From Micromonospora sonchi (GTDB taxonomy: Bacteria; Actinomycetota; Actinomycetes; Mycobacteriales; Micromonosporaceae), in the NCBI RefSeq assembly GCF_014646235.1, contig NZ_BMNB01000003.1, forward strand, positions 1-64,000: 64,000 bases of DNA. Direction: 5' to 3'. The first letter of the stretch is position 1, and every line of letters begins with the position of its first letter. The notes under the pieces are model-generated. The model was not told where the DNA came from. It saw only the letters and a list, made by a program, of their open reading frames with translations, and did no database searches. A program made the position numbers and the translations under genes. This document shows, piece by piece, positions 7,311-16,543 of the stretch.

Positions 7311-8528
7311 ATGGCAACACCGGCAACCGGCCCATCCGTGCTCACCCGGCGGGGGGTTCTCGCCGCTGCTGCGGGCACCCTGCTGTTGGGCGCCTGCGGG
7401 CGCGACGGGGAGCCCGAGGCGACCGTCATCCGGGCCACCGGTGGACCCGAACTGGTCATCGGGGCGACCCTGGAGCTGAGCGGCCCCGGAGCCGCCCTGG
7501 GGGTGGGCCAGGAGCGGGCGCTGGCCATCAGCCTGGAGGCCGTGAACGCCAAGGGCGTCCCGGTCGGCAATCTCCGCCGGACGGTACGGCTCGAGGTGCT
7601 GGACAACCGCAGTGATCCCCGGCTCGCCGCCCGGCAGGCCACCGAACTGGGCCGACGCGGCGACGTGCACGCCCTGCTCGGCGGCACGCTCGCGGAGACC
7701 TCGATGTCGGTCATCAAGGTGGCGCAGGAACTGCGGCTGCCGTTCGTGTCGCTGGCGTTCGGCGACGCGATCACGGTCCCCCTGGCCCAGCGGGCCTTCA
7801 TCTACAAGGTGACCCCGGATGCCGGGGACGTGGCCCGCAGACTGGCTCGGGTGATCGACACCGGAGGGCTGCGCCGGGTCGTGCTGCTGGCCGAGGAGGG
7901 GCTGCACGGCGACTCCGGCGTACGCGCCATGACCGGGGCGTTGCGTACCGTCGGGGTGACGCTCGCCGACACGGTACGGCTACCCCGGCCGGAGGACGGC
8001 CTCGCGCGGGCCGCTGAAACGGCCGTGGCGGCGCGAACGGACGGCGTGGTGGTATGGGCCACCGCGCCGAACTCCGGCGCCGCCGCACGGGCGCTACGCG
8101 GCGCCGGATTCACCGGCCAACTGTTCTTCGACGCCGGGGCGGTCGCCGAGGAGACACTGGAGGACCACAACGTCCCCGCCGTCGAGGGCGCCCACGCCGT
8201 CCACCCGGCCTCGTTGGGCGGCTCCACCCTGGCCAACAGCAGCGCCACCGGGCGGGCGTACCGCGAACTCGTCTCGCAGTACATCCGCCGGCACGGCGCC
8301 TACAACGGCTTCGCGCCGTACGCCTCGGACGCCCTGCTGCTCATCACCAACGCCGCCAAGCTGGCCAACAGCGTGGACCGGGGCCGGCTGCGGGCCTACC
8401 TGCAGAACCAGATCACCGACGGGATGGCCGGGCTCTACTCCTTCACGCCGATCCGGCACAGCGGCATGGAACGCCACTCCCTCGGCGTGTACCGAGTGGA
8501 CGGTGGCGCCTGGAACCGCCTCAGCTGA
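7311..8528 (+). CDS. ABC transporter substrate-binding lipoprotein (branched-chain amino acid type)
   Basis: A 405-residue periplasmic-binding protein of the Peripla_BP_6 (Leu/Ile/Val-binding) family. The N-terminus carries a twin-arginine pair and lipobox (TRRGVLAAAAGTLLLGAC), so it is probably exported and lipidated at the cysteine near residue 28. The mature start LVIGATLELSGPGAALGVGQ and the segment YNGFAPYASDALLLITNAA are typical of the family. A GGAAGG motif lies upstream of the ATG. No permease or ATPase gene is adjacent, so it is an orphan: it may feed a distant transporter or act as a ligand sensor. It is convergent with the conservon operon, separated by a hairpin. Confidence 0.87.
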   Translation: MATPATGPSVLTRRGVLAAAAGTLLLGACGRDGEPEATVIRATGGPELVIGATLELSGPGAALGVGQERALAISLEAVNAKGVPVGNLRRTVRLEVLDNRSDPRLAARQATELGRRGDVHALLGGTLAETSMSVIKVAQELRLPFVSLAFGDAITVPLAQRAFIYKVTPDAGDVARRLARVIDTGGLRRVVLLAEEGLHGDSGVRAMTGALRTVGVTLADTVRLPRPEDGLARAAETAVAARTDGVVVWATAPNSGAAARALRGAGFTGQLFFDAGAVAEETLEDHNVPAVEGAHAVHPASLGGSTLANSSATGRAYRELVSQYIRRHGAYNGFAPYASDALLLITNAAKLANSVDRGRLRAYLQNQITDGMAGLYSFTPIRHSGMERHSLGVYRVDGGAWNRLS

Positions 8529-8556
8529 CCGTGCCGGGGCCATGGACAGCGACCAT

Positions 8557-8588
8557 CGCCCGGTGTCGACACCAGCCGTCACCGGGCG
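8557..8588. terminator. bidirectional hairpin terminator
   Basis: CGCCCGGTG (8557-8565) and CACCGGGCG (8580-8588) form a perfect 9-bp stem with a 14-nt loop between the convergent lipoprotein and GTPase genes. There is no T-run, as is usual in high-GC actinobacteria. Confidence 0.6.
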
Positions 8589-8601
8589 CGGCGCGCGATC
8601 G

Positions 8602-9216
8602 TCAGGCCGGGGCGACGGCGCGGGAGCGACGCATGGTGAGCACGTACTCGACCAGCGAGATCAGCACGTGCTTCGTCGACTCCCGGTTCCGGGCGTCACA
8701 GGCCACCACCGGAACGTCGCTGGAGATCGCGAGCGCGTCCCGGACGTCCTGCGGATCGTGGTACTGCATGCCGTCGAAGCAGTTGATGGCCACCAGGTAC
8801 GGCAGCCGCCGATGCTCGAAGAAGTCGATCGCCGCGAAGCAGTCGGCCAGGCGGCGGGTATCCACCAACACGACCGCGCCGATCGCACCCCGGACCAGTT
8901 CATCCCACATGAACCAGAACCGGGTCTGACCCGGCGTACCGAACAGGTACAGGATCAGGTCACGATCGATCGAGATGCGGCCGAAGTCCATGGCCACCGT
9001 GGTCGTCGTCTTTCCCGGCACCTGTCGGGTGTCGTCGACGCCGACCCCGGCTGAGGTCATGATGGCCTCGGTCGTCAGCGGCGTGATCTCCGAAACCGAG
9101 CCGACCAGAGTCGTCTTGCCGACGCCGAAACCACCGGCAATAACGATCTTCGCCGACGTCACGCGCCCGCTCGGGGTCGGCGGGCGGTGCGACATGTCAG
9201 AGCCTGCGAAGTCCAC
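8602..9216 (-). CDS. cvnD: conservon GTP-binding protein (CvnD-like, DUF/ATP_bind family)
   Basis: A 204-residue small Ras-like GTPase. Walker A is GGFGVGKTT, the switch-II motif is GTPGQ, and the base-recognition element is the variant NCFDG instead of NKxD, all as in known CvnD proteins. The GTG start at 9216 gives the N-terminus MDFAGSD, which resembles the conserved MDF start of Streptomyces homologues; it overlaps the DUF742 gene by 20 nt. An ATG at 9195 is the alternative. CvnD is the output of the conservon, a prokaryotic analogue of a receptor-coupled G-protein complex at the membrane, with the roadblock and DUF742 proteins as partners. Confidence 0.92.
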   Translation of the reverse strand: MDFAGSDMSHRPPTPSGRVTSAKIVIAGGFGVGKTTLVGSVSEITPLTTEAIMTSAGVGVDDTRQVPGKTTTTVAMDFGRISIDRDLILYLFGTPGQTRFWFMWDELVRGAIGAVVLVDTRRLADCFAAIDFFEHRRLPYLVAINCFDGMQYHDPQDVRDALAISSDVPVVACDARNRESTKHVLISLVEYVLTMRRSRAVAPA

Positions 9217-9574
9217 TCAGCACCCTCTCCAGCAGTTCAGTGCCCACCGCGTCGTCCGAGTCGTCCAGGATGGTCGGCTCGTGGACCGCGACCAGGCCGT
9301 CCGTCGCCATGTCGGCGATGAGCACCCGGGCCACGCCGAGCGGAAGTTGCATCCGCGCCGCAATTTCAGCGAGCGACTGCACCCGTCCGTCACACAGCGC
9401 GGCGATGTACTGGTGTTCACGGCCATGGCCACCGTTGCTTGTGGCAGCGGCCCGACCGCGCACCGTTGTCTCGACGAGCGCCTCCAAGGCGATGTCGAGG
9501 CGGGGACGGGTACGACCGCGGGTCACGGCGTATGGACGGACCAGAGCGCCGGTCGGCTCGTCACGATCGGTCAT
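9197..9574 (-). CDS. cvnC: DUF742 conservon protein (CvnC-like)
   Basis: A 125-residue DUF742 protein. The N-terminal LVRPYAVTRGRTRP motif and a C-terminal winged-helix-like region (EIAARMQLPLGVARVLIADM, then GLVAVHEP) define the family. The ATG at 9574 was chosen because AAGGAGG lies about 11 nt upstream; the frame is open 10 codons further. It lies between the roadblock and GTPase genes in the invariant order A-B-C-D and overlaps the GTPase gene. Its role in the complex is not established; a DNA- or protein-binding adaptor is plausible. Confidence 0.9.
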   Translation of the reverse strand: MTDRDEPTGALVRPYAVTRGRTRPRLDIALEALVETTVRGRAAATSNGGHGREHQYIAALCDGRVQSLAEIAARMQLPLGVARVLIADMATDGLVAVHEPTILDDSDDAVGTELLERVLSGLRRL

Positions 9575-9674
9575 GTCGCCGCTCACCTCCTTCGTACCCC
9601 ACACCGGATCCCACCGGCGCTACCCGTCGTGTGCAATATTCTCGCCCTGCTCGTCTCACCGGATGGCGCGACGA

Positions 9675-10079
9675 TCAGCCCATCATCCCGACAGCCGTAC
9701 GTGGCTGCGGAGTCAGGGCGTCGCCCACCCGATCGACGAGCAGGGCCATTTCGTAACCAACCTGCCCGACGTCGCAGCTGCGCGCGGCGAGCACCGCGAA
9801 GGACGAGCCGTCCGAAATCGACATCAGGAACAGGAAGCCATTGTCCATCTCGACCACAGTCTGCAGCACCGCGCCACCTTCGAAGCAGCGGGCCGCGCCC
9901 TGGGTCAGGCTGACCAGCCCGGATGCGATCGCCGCCAGCTGGTCCGCCCGGTCCCGCGGAAGGTCTCGTGACGACGCCAGAAGCAGGCCGTCCGCGGAGA
10001 CGGCGACCGCATGTGCGACACCGGGCACCCGATCGGCGAAGTTGGCCAGCAGCCAACCGAGATCCTGCGTAGTAGTCAT
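9675..10079 (-). CDS. cvnB: roadblock/LC7 domain protein (CvnB-like)
   Basis: A 134-residue single-domain roadblock/LC7 protein. [20 protein letters not shown], then [20 protein letters not shown] and [19 protein letters not shown], match the family closely. Roadblock proteins dimerise and act as regulators or scaffolds of small GTPases such as CvnD. The start overlaps the kinase stop by 4 nt (ATGA, 10076-10079), indicating translational coupling. A 100-bp gap separates it from the DUF742 start. Confidence 0.93.
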   Translation of the reverse strand: MTTTQDLGWLLANFADRVPGVAHAVAVSADGLLLASSRDLPRDRADQLAAIASGLVSLTQGAARCFEGGAVLQTVVEMDNGFLFLMSISDGSSFAVLAARSCDVGQVGYEMALLVDRVGDALTPQPRTAVGMMG

Positions 10080-13000
10080 CCTTCTTGCTCCTTCTGCCCG
10101 CTCCCGGCCACCGGGCCTGAGCCAGACTGCGAGGATTGCTGCCCGCCCGAGGTCTCCTCCGGGCCGGTCGGGTTGCTGTCCGAGGAGTGGCTGCTACGCC
10201 CTCGCTGGACACCCCGGTGGTAGGCGGAGAGCAGACCGCGCACCGACTCCGGGTTGCGCCGCTGCACCGAGGTGGTCGGCTTGGCCACCGCTCCCGGAAC
10301 GAGCTGGGCCATCGGCGTACGCTTCGGCAACCCGGTCTGGGTGGTTCCGGCATCCGGCACCTGACTGGCGGCGCTGGCCGCCCGCCAGCCGTCGTCGGCG
10401 GCAGTCTGCCACACATTCTCCTGCGGAGCCGAGCGGTACGGCGGCTTGCTCTCGGCGGCGCCCGGTCGGGCTCCACCGCTCGCCGCCGCGTACCCGCCGG
10501 ACGCCCCCGCGGCCGTCGGAGTCTCTGCCATCGGCTCGTTACCTGTCGTCCCACTCGGGCTCTGCTGTGCGGCCGGTCGACCGGTGGTGTCGACCGCGGA
10601 AAGCTGCTGGGTCGCGCCGTTCGCCGTCGGCTGCCGGGCACCCGCCGACTCCTCCGGGCCGGGACGGCGGGTGCGGAACCACGCCGACTCGAGCTCCCGG
10701 AAAATCGGCAACTCCATCGTCTCATCCGCGTACCGCTGCCGGTTCTGGGCCTGCGGCATGGCCGGCCGGGCGGGAGCGGGCGGCGGCGCCGCCGGGCGCT
10801 GCACCCGCGGCAGCTCGGTGGTCATGTCCAGCGCCGCGGCCAGCCGCTCGGGCGCGGGCGGCGCGGACGGTTCCCCGGCGACCGGTGGCCATGCCGGCGG
10901 TGCCGCGGCGTACGTGTTCGCCGGCCCGGCCGTGGGTGCCGCCGAGACGGGCCGCTGCGGCAGGTGGCCACCGGGCGGCGTCGAGACCGGCGAACCCGAC
11001 ATCGGCGCCGCCGAGATCGGGGCGGACGACACGGGCTGGCCGGAGACTGGAGCGGCCGAGTAGGGCGGGGCGGAGTAGGGCGGGGCGGAGTAGGGCGTGC
11101 CCGAGACCGGGGGCGCCGACACTGCCGGCGGCGCGTACGGCCCGGCCTCCGGGCTGCTCGGCAGCTGGCGCGGGATGGTCGGCTGCTGGTCGGTGACGGT
11201 CGGTTCGTCGGCGGCCCGGCGTTGCGGCAGCGGATCGATCGACTGGCCGTTGGAGTTGCGCGTGGTGAAGCCACTTCCGCTGCTGACCCCGCTGGCGCCG
11301 GTCAGGTCCGACCAGGCGGGCAGGTTTCCCGCGCCCGCCACCTGGGCCGGCGTGCCGGAACCGTTGCGGCTGGCCGGGTCGAAGGGCCGGCCGCCCAGGG
11401 TCACCTGGTTACCCGAGCCACCGGGACGCTGCGCGGGCGGCGTCGGCGCGGTCGTCCCGCCGCCCAGCGCAGGCGCCGCGCCGAACGCCGGGTTCGGCCC
11501 GGATGGCAGCGCCGGCGAGGCAGGCAGCGCGGCGGGATGCTGCCCCCGACCGGTGAGCGCCCGGGGCACCAGCACCGTGGGCGGCAGCGCGACCTCGGCC
11601 ACCGTGCCCCGGTCGCTGCTGCCCGGACGCAGCTCGACCTTGACGCCGTGCCGGGACGCGAGTCGGGCGACCACGACCAGACCCATCATCCGGGACACCG
11701 CGACGTCCACCTGCGGCGGCGTGGCCAGCCGCTCGTTCAGGTCGGCCAACTGCTCGGCACTGATGCCGATGCCCCGGTCCTCCACGTACAGCGAGGCGCG
11801 GTCACCGATCCGGCGGGCCTCGACCAGCACCTGCGAGTCCGGCGGCGAGAAGGCGGTGGCGTTGTCGAACAGCTCAGCGACGAGGTGAACCAGGTCGTTG
11901 ACCGCGTGCGCGGCGACCTCTATGTCCCGGTCGATCACCCCGAACTCGATCCGGGTGTAGTGCTCGACCTCCGACTGACCGGCGCGCAGTACGTCGATCA
12001 GCGCGGCCGGCTCCCGCTGCACCCGGGTCGAGTCCGCGCCGGCGAGGACGAGGAGGTTCTCGTCGTTGCGGCGCATCCGGGTGGCGAGGTGGTCCAGCTG
12101 GAACAGCTCGGCCAGTCGGTCCGGATCCTCCTCGCCGCGCTCCAGCCGGTCGAGGTGCCCGATCAGCCGGTCGACCAGGATCTGGGAGCGGCGGGCCAGG
12201 TTGACGAACATGGTCGCGACGGACGCCCGCAGCGCGGCCTGCTCGGCGGCGGTGCGGACCGCCTCCAGGTGGACGGCGTTGAACGCCTCGGTCACCTGGC
12301 CGAACTCGTCCTTGCTGCGCACCGGCAGCGGCTCGGCGATCTGATTGGCCAACTGCACCGGGGAGAGCTGCCCGGTCACCTGCGGGTCACGCAGCCTGGC
12401 CACCGCGTGCGGCAGCCCGTACCGGGCGATGGAGAGCGCGCCCTCGCGTAGCTCACGCAGCGAACGGGCCATCGAGCGGGCGACCAGGTAGGCCAGGAAG
12501 ATGGCCAGCAGCAGCATGGTCAGCAGCAGGCCGGTCTCCAGGAAGACCTGACGCTGCACGCCGGAGCGAAGCTCGCCAGCCTTCGCCACCACGTCCGAGT
12601 CGAACTTCTGCTCGACCGTCCGGATCAGCTCGCCGTTCGCCACCAACGCCGCGTCCCACTGCTCCGGCCGGAAGGAGACGCCGGAGAGGTTCTCGGAGGT
12701 GTCGGCGTTGACCTGACTGATGTAGATGGTGGCCTGCCGGCGGTCACCGCCGCCGATGGTCTGGGCGTGGAACTCCGACTCCGCTTCGGTGGCCACCGCG
12801 TTGAAGCTCTGCTGTGCCTGTTGCTGGCCGGTCTCGCTGGAGATGTAGTCGGTCCGCAGGGTGGCGCTCATGCCGCCTTGGATCAGGGCGCGGTGCACCA
12901 CCACCCGGCGGATGGAGAGCCACTCCTTCTCCCGGGACACGGCGGCAGCGGTCCGCATCCGGTCGCTGAGTTCGCTGTCACCGGCGAGCTGGCTGGCCGA

Positions 13001-13561
13001 GTCCCGGACGGCGAGCAGTTGGTTGATCAGTTCGTCGTACGACTGCAGCGCGTCGGTGATCTTGAACTTGCCGTTCAACACCTGGCTACGGGTGCCCGGC
13101 AGGTCACCGAGGCGCTCGTTGATCTGGTTGAGCAACGCATCCAGGCTGTCGGGCAGGTCGCTCAACTCACCCCGCTGCCGCGAGTAGGGGGCCTTGGCCT
13201 CGTCCACCCGCGCCGCCACCTCGCCGTAGAGGGCGGAATAACGCTTCTTCTCCGCCGGCTCGGCCCGACCCGGCTGCGGCGTCACACCGAGCAGCAACAC
13301 GGCCGCGGTCCGCTCGTCCTGGAGGCCGTCCACCAGCTTGCCGGAGTGCCCGACGAGTTCAGCGAGATCACCGGCCCGGTTGGCGTTGCCCAGCGATTCC
13401 AGGTGATCGATCAGGCCGCTGGTGCCCACGACAACCGTGGCGATGGTCGGCACGATCATGATGAGACCGAGCTTGGACCAGATCGGCATGTCGCGGAGCC
13501 GACCAGCCGGCCGGCGCAGACGCGACAGGAAAGAGCCCGCCGTCTTCGGCCGTTTGCTCAC
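10076..13561 (-). CDS. cvnA: conservon sensor histidine kinase-like protein with NIT sensor domain (CvnA-like)
   Basis: A 1161-residue membrane protein. Order: basic N-terminus; TM1 about 28-48; extracellular nitrate/nitrite-sensing (NIT) domain about 55-330 ([17 protein letters not shown]); TM2 about 338-362; HAMP-like linker; helical dimerisation region about 465-515 with a degenerate H-box ([11 protein letters not shown]); HATPase domain about 545-680 with N-box [12 protein letters not shown] and G-box EDRGIGIS. The remaining 480 residues are a Pro/Ser/Ala-rich tail ending in [26 protein letters not shown] and [10 protein letters not shown], the same three blocks found at the end of the transposase-derived protein at 4716-7184. 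First gene of the operon. The ligand is unknown. Confidence 0.92.
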   Translation of the reverse strand: MSKRPKTAGSFLSRLRRPAGRLRDMPIWSKLGLIMIVPTIATVVVGTSGLIDHLESLGNANRAGDLAELVGHSGKLVDGLQDERTAAVLLLGVTPQPGRAEPAEKKRYSALYGEVAARVDEAKAPYSRQRGELSDLPDSLDALLNQINERLGDLPGTRSQVLNGKFKITDALQSYDELINQLLAVRDSASQLAGDSELSDRMRTAAAVSREKEWLSIRRVVVHRALIQGGMSATLRTDYISSETGQQQAQQSFNAVATEAESEFHAQTIGGGDRRQATIYISQVNADTSENLSGVSFRPEQWDAALVANGELIRTVEQKFDSDVVAKAGELRSGVQRQVFLETGLLLTMLLLAIFLAYLVARSMARSLRELREGALSIARYGLPHAVARLRDPQVTGQLSPVQLANQIAEPLPVRSKDEFGQVTEAFNAVHLEAVRTAAEQAALRASVATMFVNLARRSQILVDRLIGHLDRLERGEEDPDRLAELFQLDHLATRMRRNDENLLVLAGADSTRVQREPAALIDVLRAGQSEVEHYTRIEFGVIDRDIEVAAHAVNDLVHLVAELFDNATAFSPPDSQVLVEARRIGDRASLYVEDRGIGISAEQLADLNERLATPPQVDVAVSRMMGLVVVARLASRHGVKVELRPGSSDRGTVAEVALPPTVLVPRALTGRGQHPAALPASPALPSGPNPAFGAAPALGGGTTAPTPPAQRPGGSGNQVTLGGRPFDPASRNGSGTPAQVAGAGNLPAWSDLTGASGVSSGSGFTTRNSNGQSIDPLPQRRAADEPTVTDQQPTIPRQLPSSPEAGPYAPPAVSAPPVSGTPYSAPPYSAPPYSAAPVSGQPVSSAPISAAPMSGSPVSTPPGGHLPQRPVSAAPTAGPANTYAAAPPAWPPVAGEPSAPPAPERLAAALDMTTELPRVQRPAAPPPAPARPAMPQAQNRQRYADETMELPIFRELESAWFRTRRPGPEESAGARQPTANGATQQLSAVDTTGRPAAQQSPSGTTGNEPMAETPTAAGASGGYAAASGGARPGAAESKPPYRSAPQENVWQTAADDGWRAASAASQVPDAGTTQTGLPKRTPMAQLVPGAVAKPTTSVQRRNPESVRGLLSAYHRGVQRGRSSHSSDSNPTGPEETSGGQQSSQSGSGPVAGSGQKEQEG

Positions 13562-13754
13562 GTCACCGCCCTCGTGATTGCAGCGTCCGCGTTGCCTCGG
13601 GCAACGCCCAGCGGCCGACCCGGCGGGGTCGGACCATCCGAGATTCCATCACGCCGTCCCGGAAAGAGAAAGCCCAGGTTGTCCCCAACCGGAGGTGTGA
13701 TGAGATGTTGATGCAATTTGCTCGCGGTCCGTCTGTCCGGAGTCACTGAACGTT

Positions 13755-14363
13755 ATGGAATCCCCTCGCCGAGTCGTGTTACTTGCCGGTCCCTCCGGCT
13801 CCGGAAAGTCGTACATAGCTCAACAAACAGGGTTACCCGTCCTTTGCCTGGACGATTTTTACAAGAACGGCAATGACCCAACGTTACCGCGACGGAACGG
13901 TCAGATCGACTGGGAGTCGCCCGGTTCGTGGGATGCGGCTACTGCTGTCGAGGTCATTACGCGACTTGTCCGGCACGGCCGGGCAGAAGTACCGGTCTAT
14001 GCGATCAACGAGGATCGGCGGGTCGCCAACCGACTGTTCGAACTGGCCGACTCGCCACTCTTTGTCGCCGAAGGGATATTTGCCGCCGAGATTGTGGAGG
14101 AATGCCGGCGTCGGGGCCTGCTCGCCGGGGCGTACGCGCTGCGGCGACCGCGCGGCGCGACCTTTCTCCGCCGGCTGGCCCGCGACCTCGCCGAGCAGCG
14201 TAAGGGGCCCGGGGTCCTGCTCCGCCGTGGCCTGACCCTGTTGCGCACGGAACCGGCGGTGCTGCGTCGGCAGACCGGCCTGGGCGCCGAGGCGGCCCGT
14301 GGCCGGGACGTGCTGCGCCAGGTGGCGGGCCTGCTCGCCGCCGGGCATCCGCACGCCCGCTGA
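13755..14363 (+). CDS. uridine kinase-like P-loop NTPase
   Basis: A 202-residue protein with Walker A GPSGSGKS near residue 11 and the uridine/phosphoribulokinase-like motif LCLDDFYKNGNDPTLPR, followed by IDWESPGSWD. It would phosphorylate uridine or cytidine using ATP or GTP. Length fits the uridine kinase family. Gene context agrees, since adenosine deaminase follows (convergent) and nucleoside uptake and deamination genes lie 4-12 kb downstream. The first 50 codons are richer in A/T third positions than the neighbours. No clear Shine-Dalgarno sequence precedes the ATG. It is divergent from the conservon operon across a 193-bp spacer. Confidence 0.78.
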   Translation: MESPRRVVLLAGPSGSGKSYIAQQTGLPVLCLDDFYKNGNDPTLPRRNGQIDWESPGSWDAATAVEVITRLVRHGRAEVPVYAINEDRRVANRLFELADSPLFVAEGIFAAEIVEECRRRGLLAGAYALRRPRGATFLRRLARDLAEQRKGPGVLLRRGLTLLRTEPAVLRRQTGLGAEAARGRDVLRQVAGLLAAGHPHAR

Positions 14364-14397
14364 GCTCAGTCGCCCGCTCGCCGCGGCCCGGTCGCCC

Positions 14398-15477
14398 TCA
14401 CACCAGCAGCTTCGCGTACGCGGGCTTGATCACCTCGTCGATGATCCGCAGCCGCTGGTCGAACGGGATGAAGGCGCTCTTCATCGCGTTGATGGTGAAC
14501 CACTGCACCTCGCGCCAGCCGTAGCCGAACGCCTCACAGAGCAGGGCCATCTCCCGGGAGACCGAGGTGCCGCTCATCAGCCGGTTGTCGGTGTTGACGG
14601 TGACCCGGAAGCGCAGGTCGCGCAGCAGGCCGATGGGGTGTTCGGCGATCGAGGCGGCGGCACCGGTCTGCACGTTGGACGACGGGCAGAGTTCCAACGG
14701 GATCCGCTTGTCCCGCACGTACGCCGCCAACCGGCCGAGCACCGGCTCGGGTCCGGGTGTGATGTCGTCGACGATGCGTACCCCGTGGCCGAGGCGGTCG
14801 GCCCCGCACCACTGGATCGCCTGCCAGATGGAGGGCAGCCCGAACGCCTCGCCGGCGTGGATGGTGAAGTGGAAGTTCTCCCGCTGGAGGTACTCGAAGG
14901 CATCCAGGTGCCGGGTGGGCGGGAAGCCCGCCTCCGCACCCGCGATGTCGAAGCCCACCACGCCGTGGTCGCGGTGCCGCACGGCCAACTCGGCGATCTC
15001 CTGTGACCGGGCCGCGTGCCGCATCGCGGTGAGCAGCGTGCCGACCCGGATCGGGGTACCGACCTCGGCGGCGAGCGCGCTGCCCTCCACGAAGCCGGCC
15101 AGCACCGCTTCGACCACCTCGTCCAGGGTCAGGTTCCGCTCCAGGTGCTGCTCCGGGGCGAACCGCACCTCGGCGTAGACCACCCCGTCGGCAGCCAGGT
15201 CCAGGGCGCACTCGCGGGCCACCCGGCGCAACGCGGAGGCGGTCTGCATCACGGCGACCGTGTGCGCGAACGTCTCCAGGTAGCGCTCCAGCGAGCCGGA
15301 GTCGGCCGCCGCCACGAACCATCGGCCCAGCGCCACCGGATCGGTGGTGGGCAGCTCGTGACCGACCTCGGCGGCCAGGTCGACGATCGTCGCGGGTCGC
15401 AGGCCGCCGTCCAGGTGGTCGTGCAGCAGCGCCTTGGGCGCCTTGACGATGTCCTCGTAGCGGATCCTCGCGACCAT
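14398..15477 (-). CDS. add: adenosine deaminase
   Basis: A 359-residue amidohydrolase converting adenosine to inosine. Metal ligands are visible in [12 protein letters not shown] near residue 17 and IHAGEAFG near residue 205, with the later SSNVQTGAA and [10 protein letters not shown] segments providing the catalytic His/Asp region. Length is normal for bacterial Add. It stands alone on the minus strand between the uridine kinase-like and rRNA methyltransferase genes. Functionally it belongs with the thymidine phosphorylase, cytidine deaminase and nucleoside transporter genes further right. Confidence 0.95.
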   Translation of the reverse strand: MVARIRYEDIVKAPKALLHDHLDGGLRPATIVDLAAEVGHELPTTDPVALGRWFVAAADSGSLERYLETFAHTVAVMQTASALRRVARECALDLAADGVVYAEVRFAPEQHLERNLTLDEVVEAVLAGFVEGSALAAEVGTPIRVGTLLTAMRHAARSQEIAELAVRHRDHGVVGFDIAGAEAGFPPTRHLDAFEYLQRENFHFTIHAGEAFGLPSIWQAIQWCGADRLGHGVRIVDDITPGPEPVLGRLAAYVRDKRIPLELCPSSNVQTGAAASIAEHPIGLLRDLRFRVTVNTDNRLMSGTSVSREMALLCEAFGYGWREVQWFTINAMKSAFIPFDQRLRIIDEVIKPAYAKLLV

Positions 15478-15551
15478 GACCAGACCCTAGTCCGCGGCGG
15501 TGCACTCGGTACGCTCGGGCACGTGGAATCGGCCTGCGACCTGCTGCGGTG

Positions 15552-16469
15552 ATGGATCGTCGAGTCGTCGACCGGCTGCGCTGCCCGGTCTGCGTCGAGC
15601 CCCTGGCCGAGATCACCGCCGGTGCGAGCCGGGCGCTGGGCTGCCCGCGCCGGCACAGTTTCGACATCGCCCGGCAGGGTTACGTCAACCTGCTCGCCGG
15701 CCGCGCCCCGCACGGCGGGGACACCGCCGAAATGGTCGCCGCCCGAGCGGACTTCCTGGCCGCCGGCCACTACGACATCATCTCCGCCGCGCTCGCCGAC
15801 GCCGCCCGCAGCGTCCTACCCGTCGACGCACGAGGTGGAGTGGTTGACGACGAGAGGCACGGCGACACCCGGAGGCACGGCGGCCCCGCTGGGGCGTACC
15901 CGCTGGTGGTGGAGGCCGGCGCGGGCACCGGCTGGCACCTCGCGGCGGTGCTGGCGGCGCTGCCAGGCGCGGCCGGTCTCGCCCTGGACGTGTCCAAGCC
16001 GGCGTTGCGTCGGGCCGCGCGGATCCACCCGCGCGTCACCGCGGCGCTGGCCGACACCTGGCAGCGGTTGCCGCTGGCGGACGCCTCGGCGGCGCTGCTG
16101 CTGAACGTCTTCGCGCCCCGCAACGGTGCCGAGTTCCACCGGATCCTGCACCCGGGCGGCCGGCTGCTGGTGGTGACCCCGGCCGCCGACCACCTCACCG
16201 AACTGGTCGACGCCCTCGATCTGCTGCGGGTCGACCCGGCCAAGGCGGACCGGGTCGCGGCCAGCCTCGGCGGGCACTTCACCGAGGAGTCGGCCACCGT
16301 GCACCGGCAGGAGCTGATCCTCTCCGGTGCGGAGGTGACCACCCTCGTCGGCATGGGCCCGAGCGCCTGGCACGCCGACCCGGCGGGACTGGGCGCCCGG
16401 CTCGCCCAGCTGGGCGAGCCGGTCCGGGTGACCATGGCGGTACGCCTCGACGTCCACCGCCCACGCTAG
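15552..16469 (+). CDS. 23S rRNA (guanine) methyltransferase, RlmA-like
   Basis: A 305-residue SAM-dependent methyltransferase. An N-terminal zinc-binding element (RCPVC, then GCPRRHSFDIARQGYVNLL) and the SAM motif VVEAGAGTGWHLAAVLAA are as in RlmA(I)/RlmA(II), which methylate G745 or G748 of 23S rRNA; RlmA(II) (TlrB) gives macrolide resistance. A 25-residue Gly/Asp/His-rich insertion (about 95-118) precedes the SAM motif and is unusual. Start is GTG 15549 or ATG 15552. The stop codon TAG lies inside the CTAG at the left edge of the TnpB element, so the last codons abut an insertion site. Which of the two guanines is modified cannot be told. Confidence 0.82.
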   Translation: MDRRVVDRLRCPVCVEPLAEITAGASRALGCPRRHSFDIARQGYVNLLAGRAPHGGDTAEMVAARADFLAAGHYDIISAALADAARSVLPVDARGGVVDDERHGDTRRHGGPAGAYPLVVEAGAGTGWHLAAVLAALPGAAGLALDVSKPALRRAARIHPRVTAALADTWQRLPLADASAALLLNVFAPRNGAEFHRILHPGGRLLVVTPAADHLTELVDALDLLRVDPAKADRVAASLGGHFTEESATVHRQELILSGAEVTTLVGMGPSAWHADPAGLGARLAQLGEPVRVTMAVRLDVHRPR

Positions 16470-16497
16470 TGCGGTGTCCATGAACGTTCGCCGGGTT
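16466..16497 (+). repeat. left terminal inverted repeat of TnpB element (with CTAG)
   Basis: Starts CTAGTGCGGTGTCCA and includes the palindrome GAACGTTC at 16482-16489. It matches the reverse complement of 17952-17983 at 29 of 32 positions, with mismatches at positions 16, 17 and 24. It overlaps the stop codon of the rRNA methyltransferase gene. Confidence 0.9.
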
Positions 16498-16543
16498 GGG
16501 CCGATGCGGCAAATTGTCGTACCCGTGGTGTTGGGTGTGGTCC

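Noticed and set aside
7311..8528. Complete branched-chain amino acid ABC operon
   Set aside because: No permease or ATPase gene is adjacent on either side.
8602..13561. Ordinary two-component system
   Set aside because: No response regulator gene is present, the H-box is degenerate, and the roadblock/DUF742/GTPase order identifies a conservon.
13562..13754. Regulatory RNA in the divergent spacer between the kinase and uridine kinase-like genes
   Set aside because: The stretch is more AT-rich than its surroundings but I found no stable long hairpin or known riboswitch pattern.
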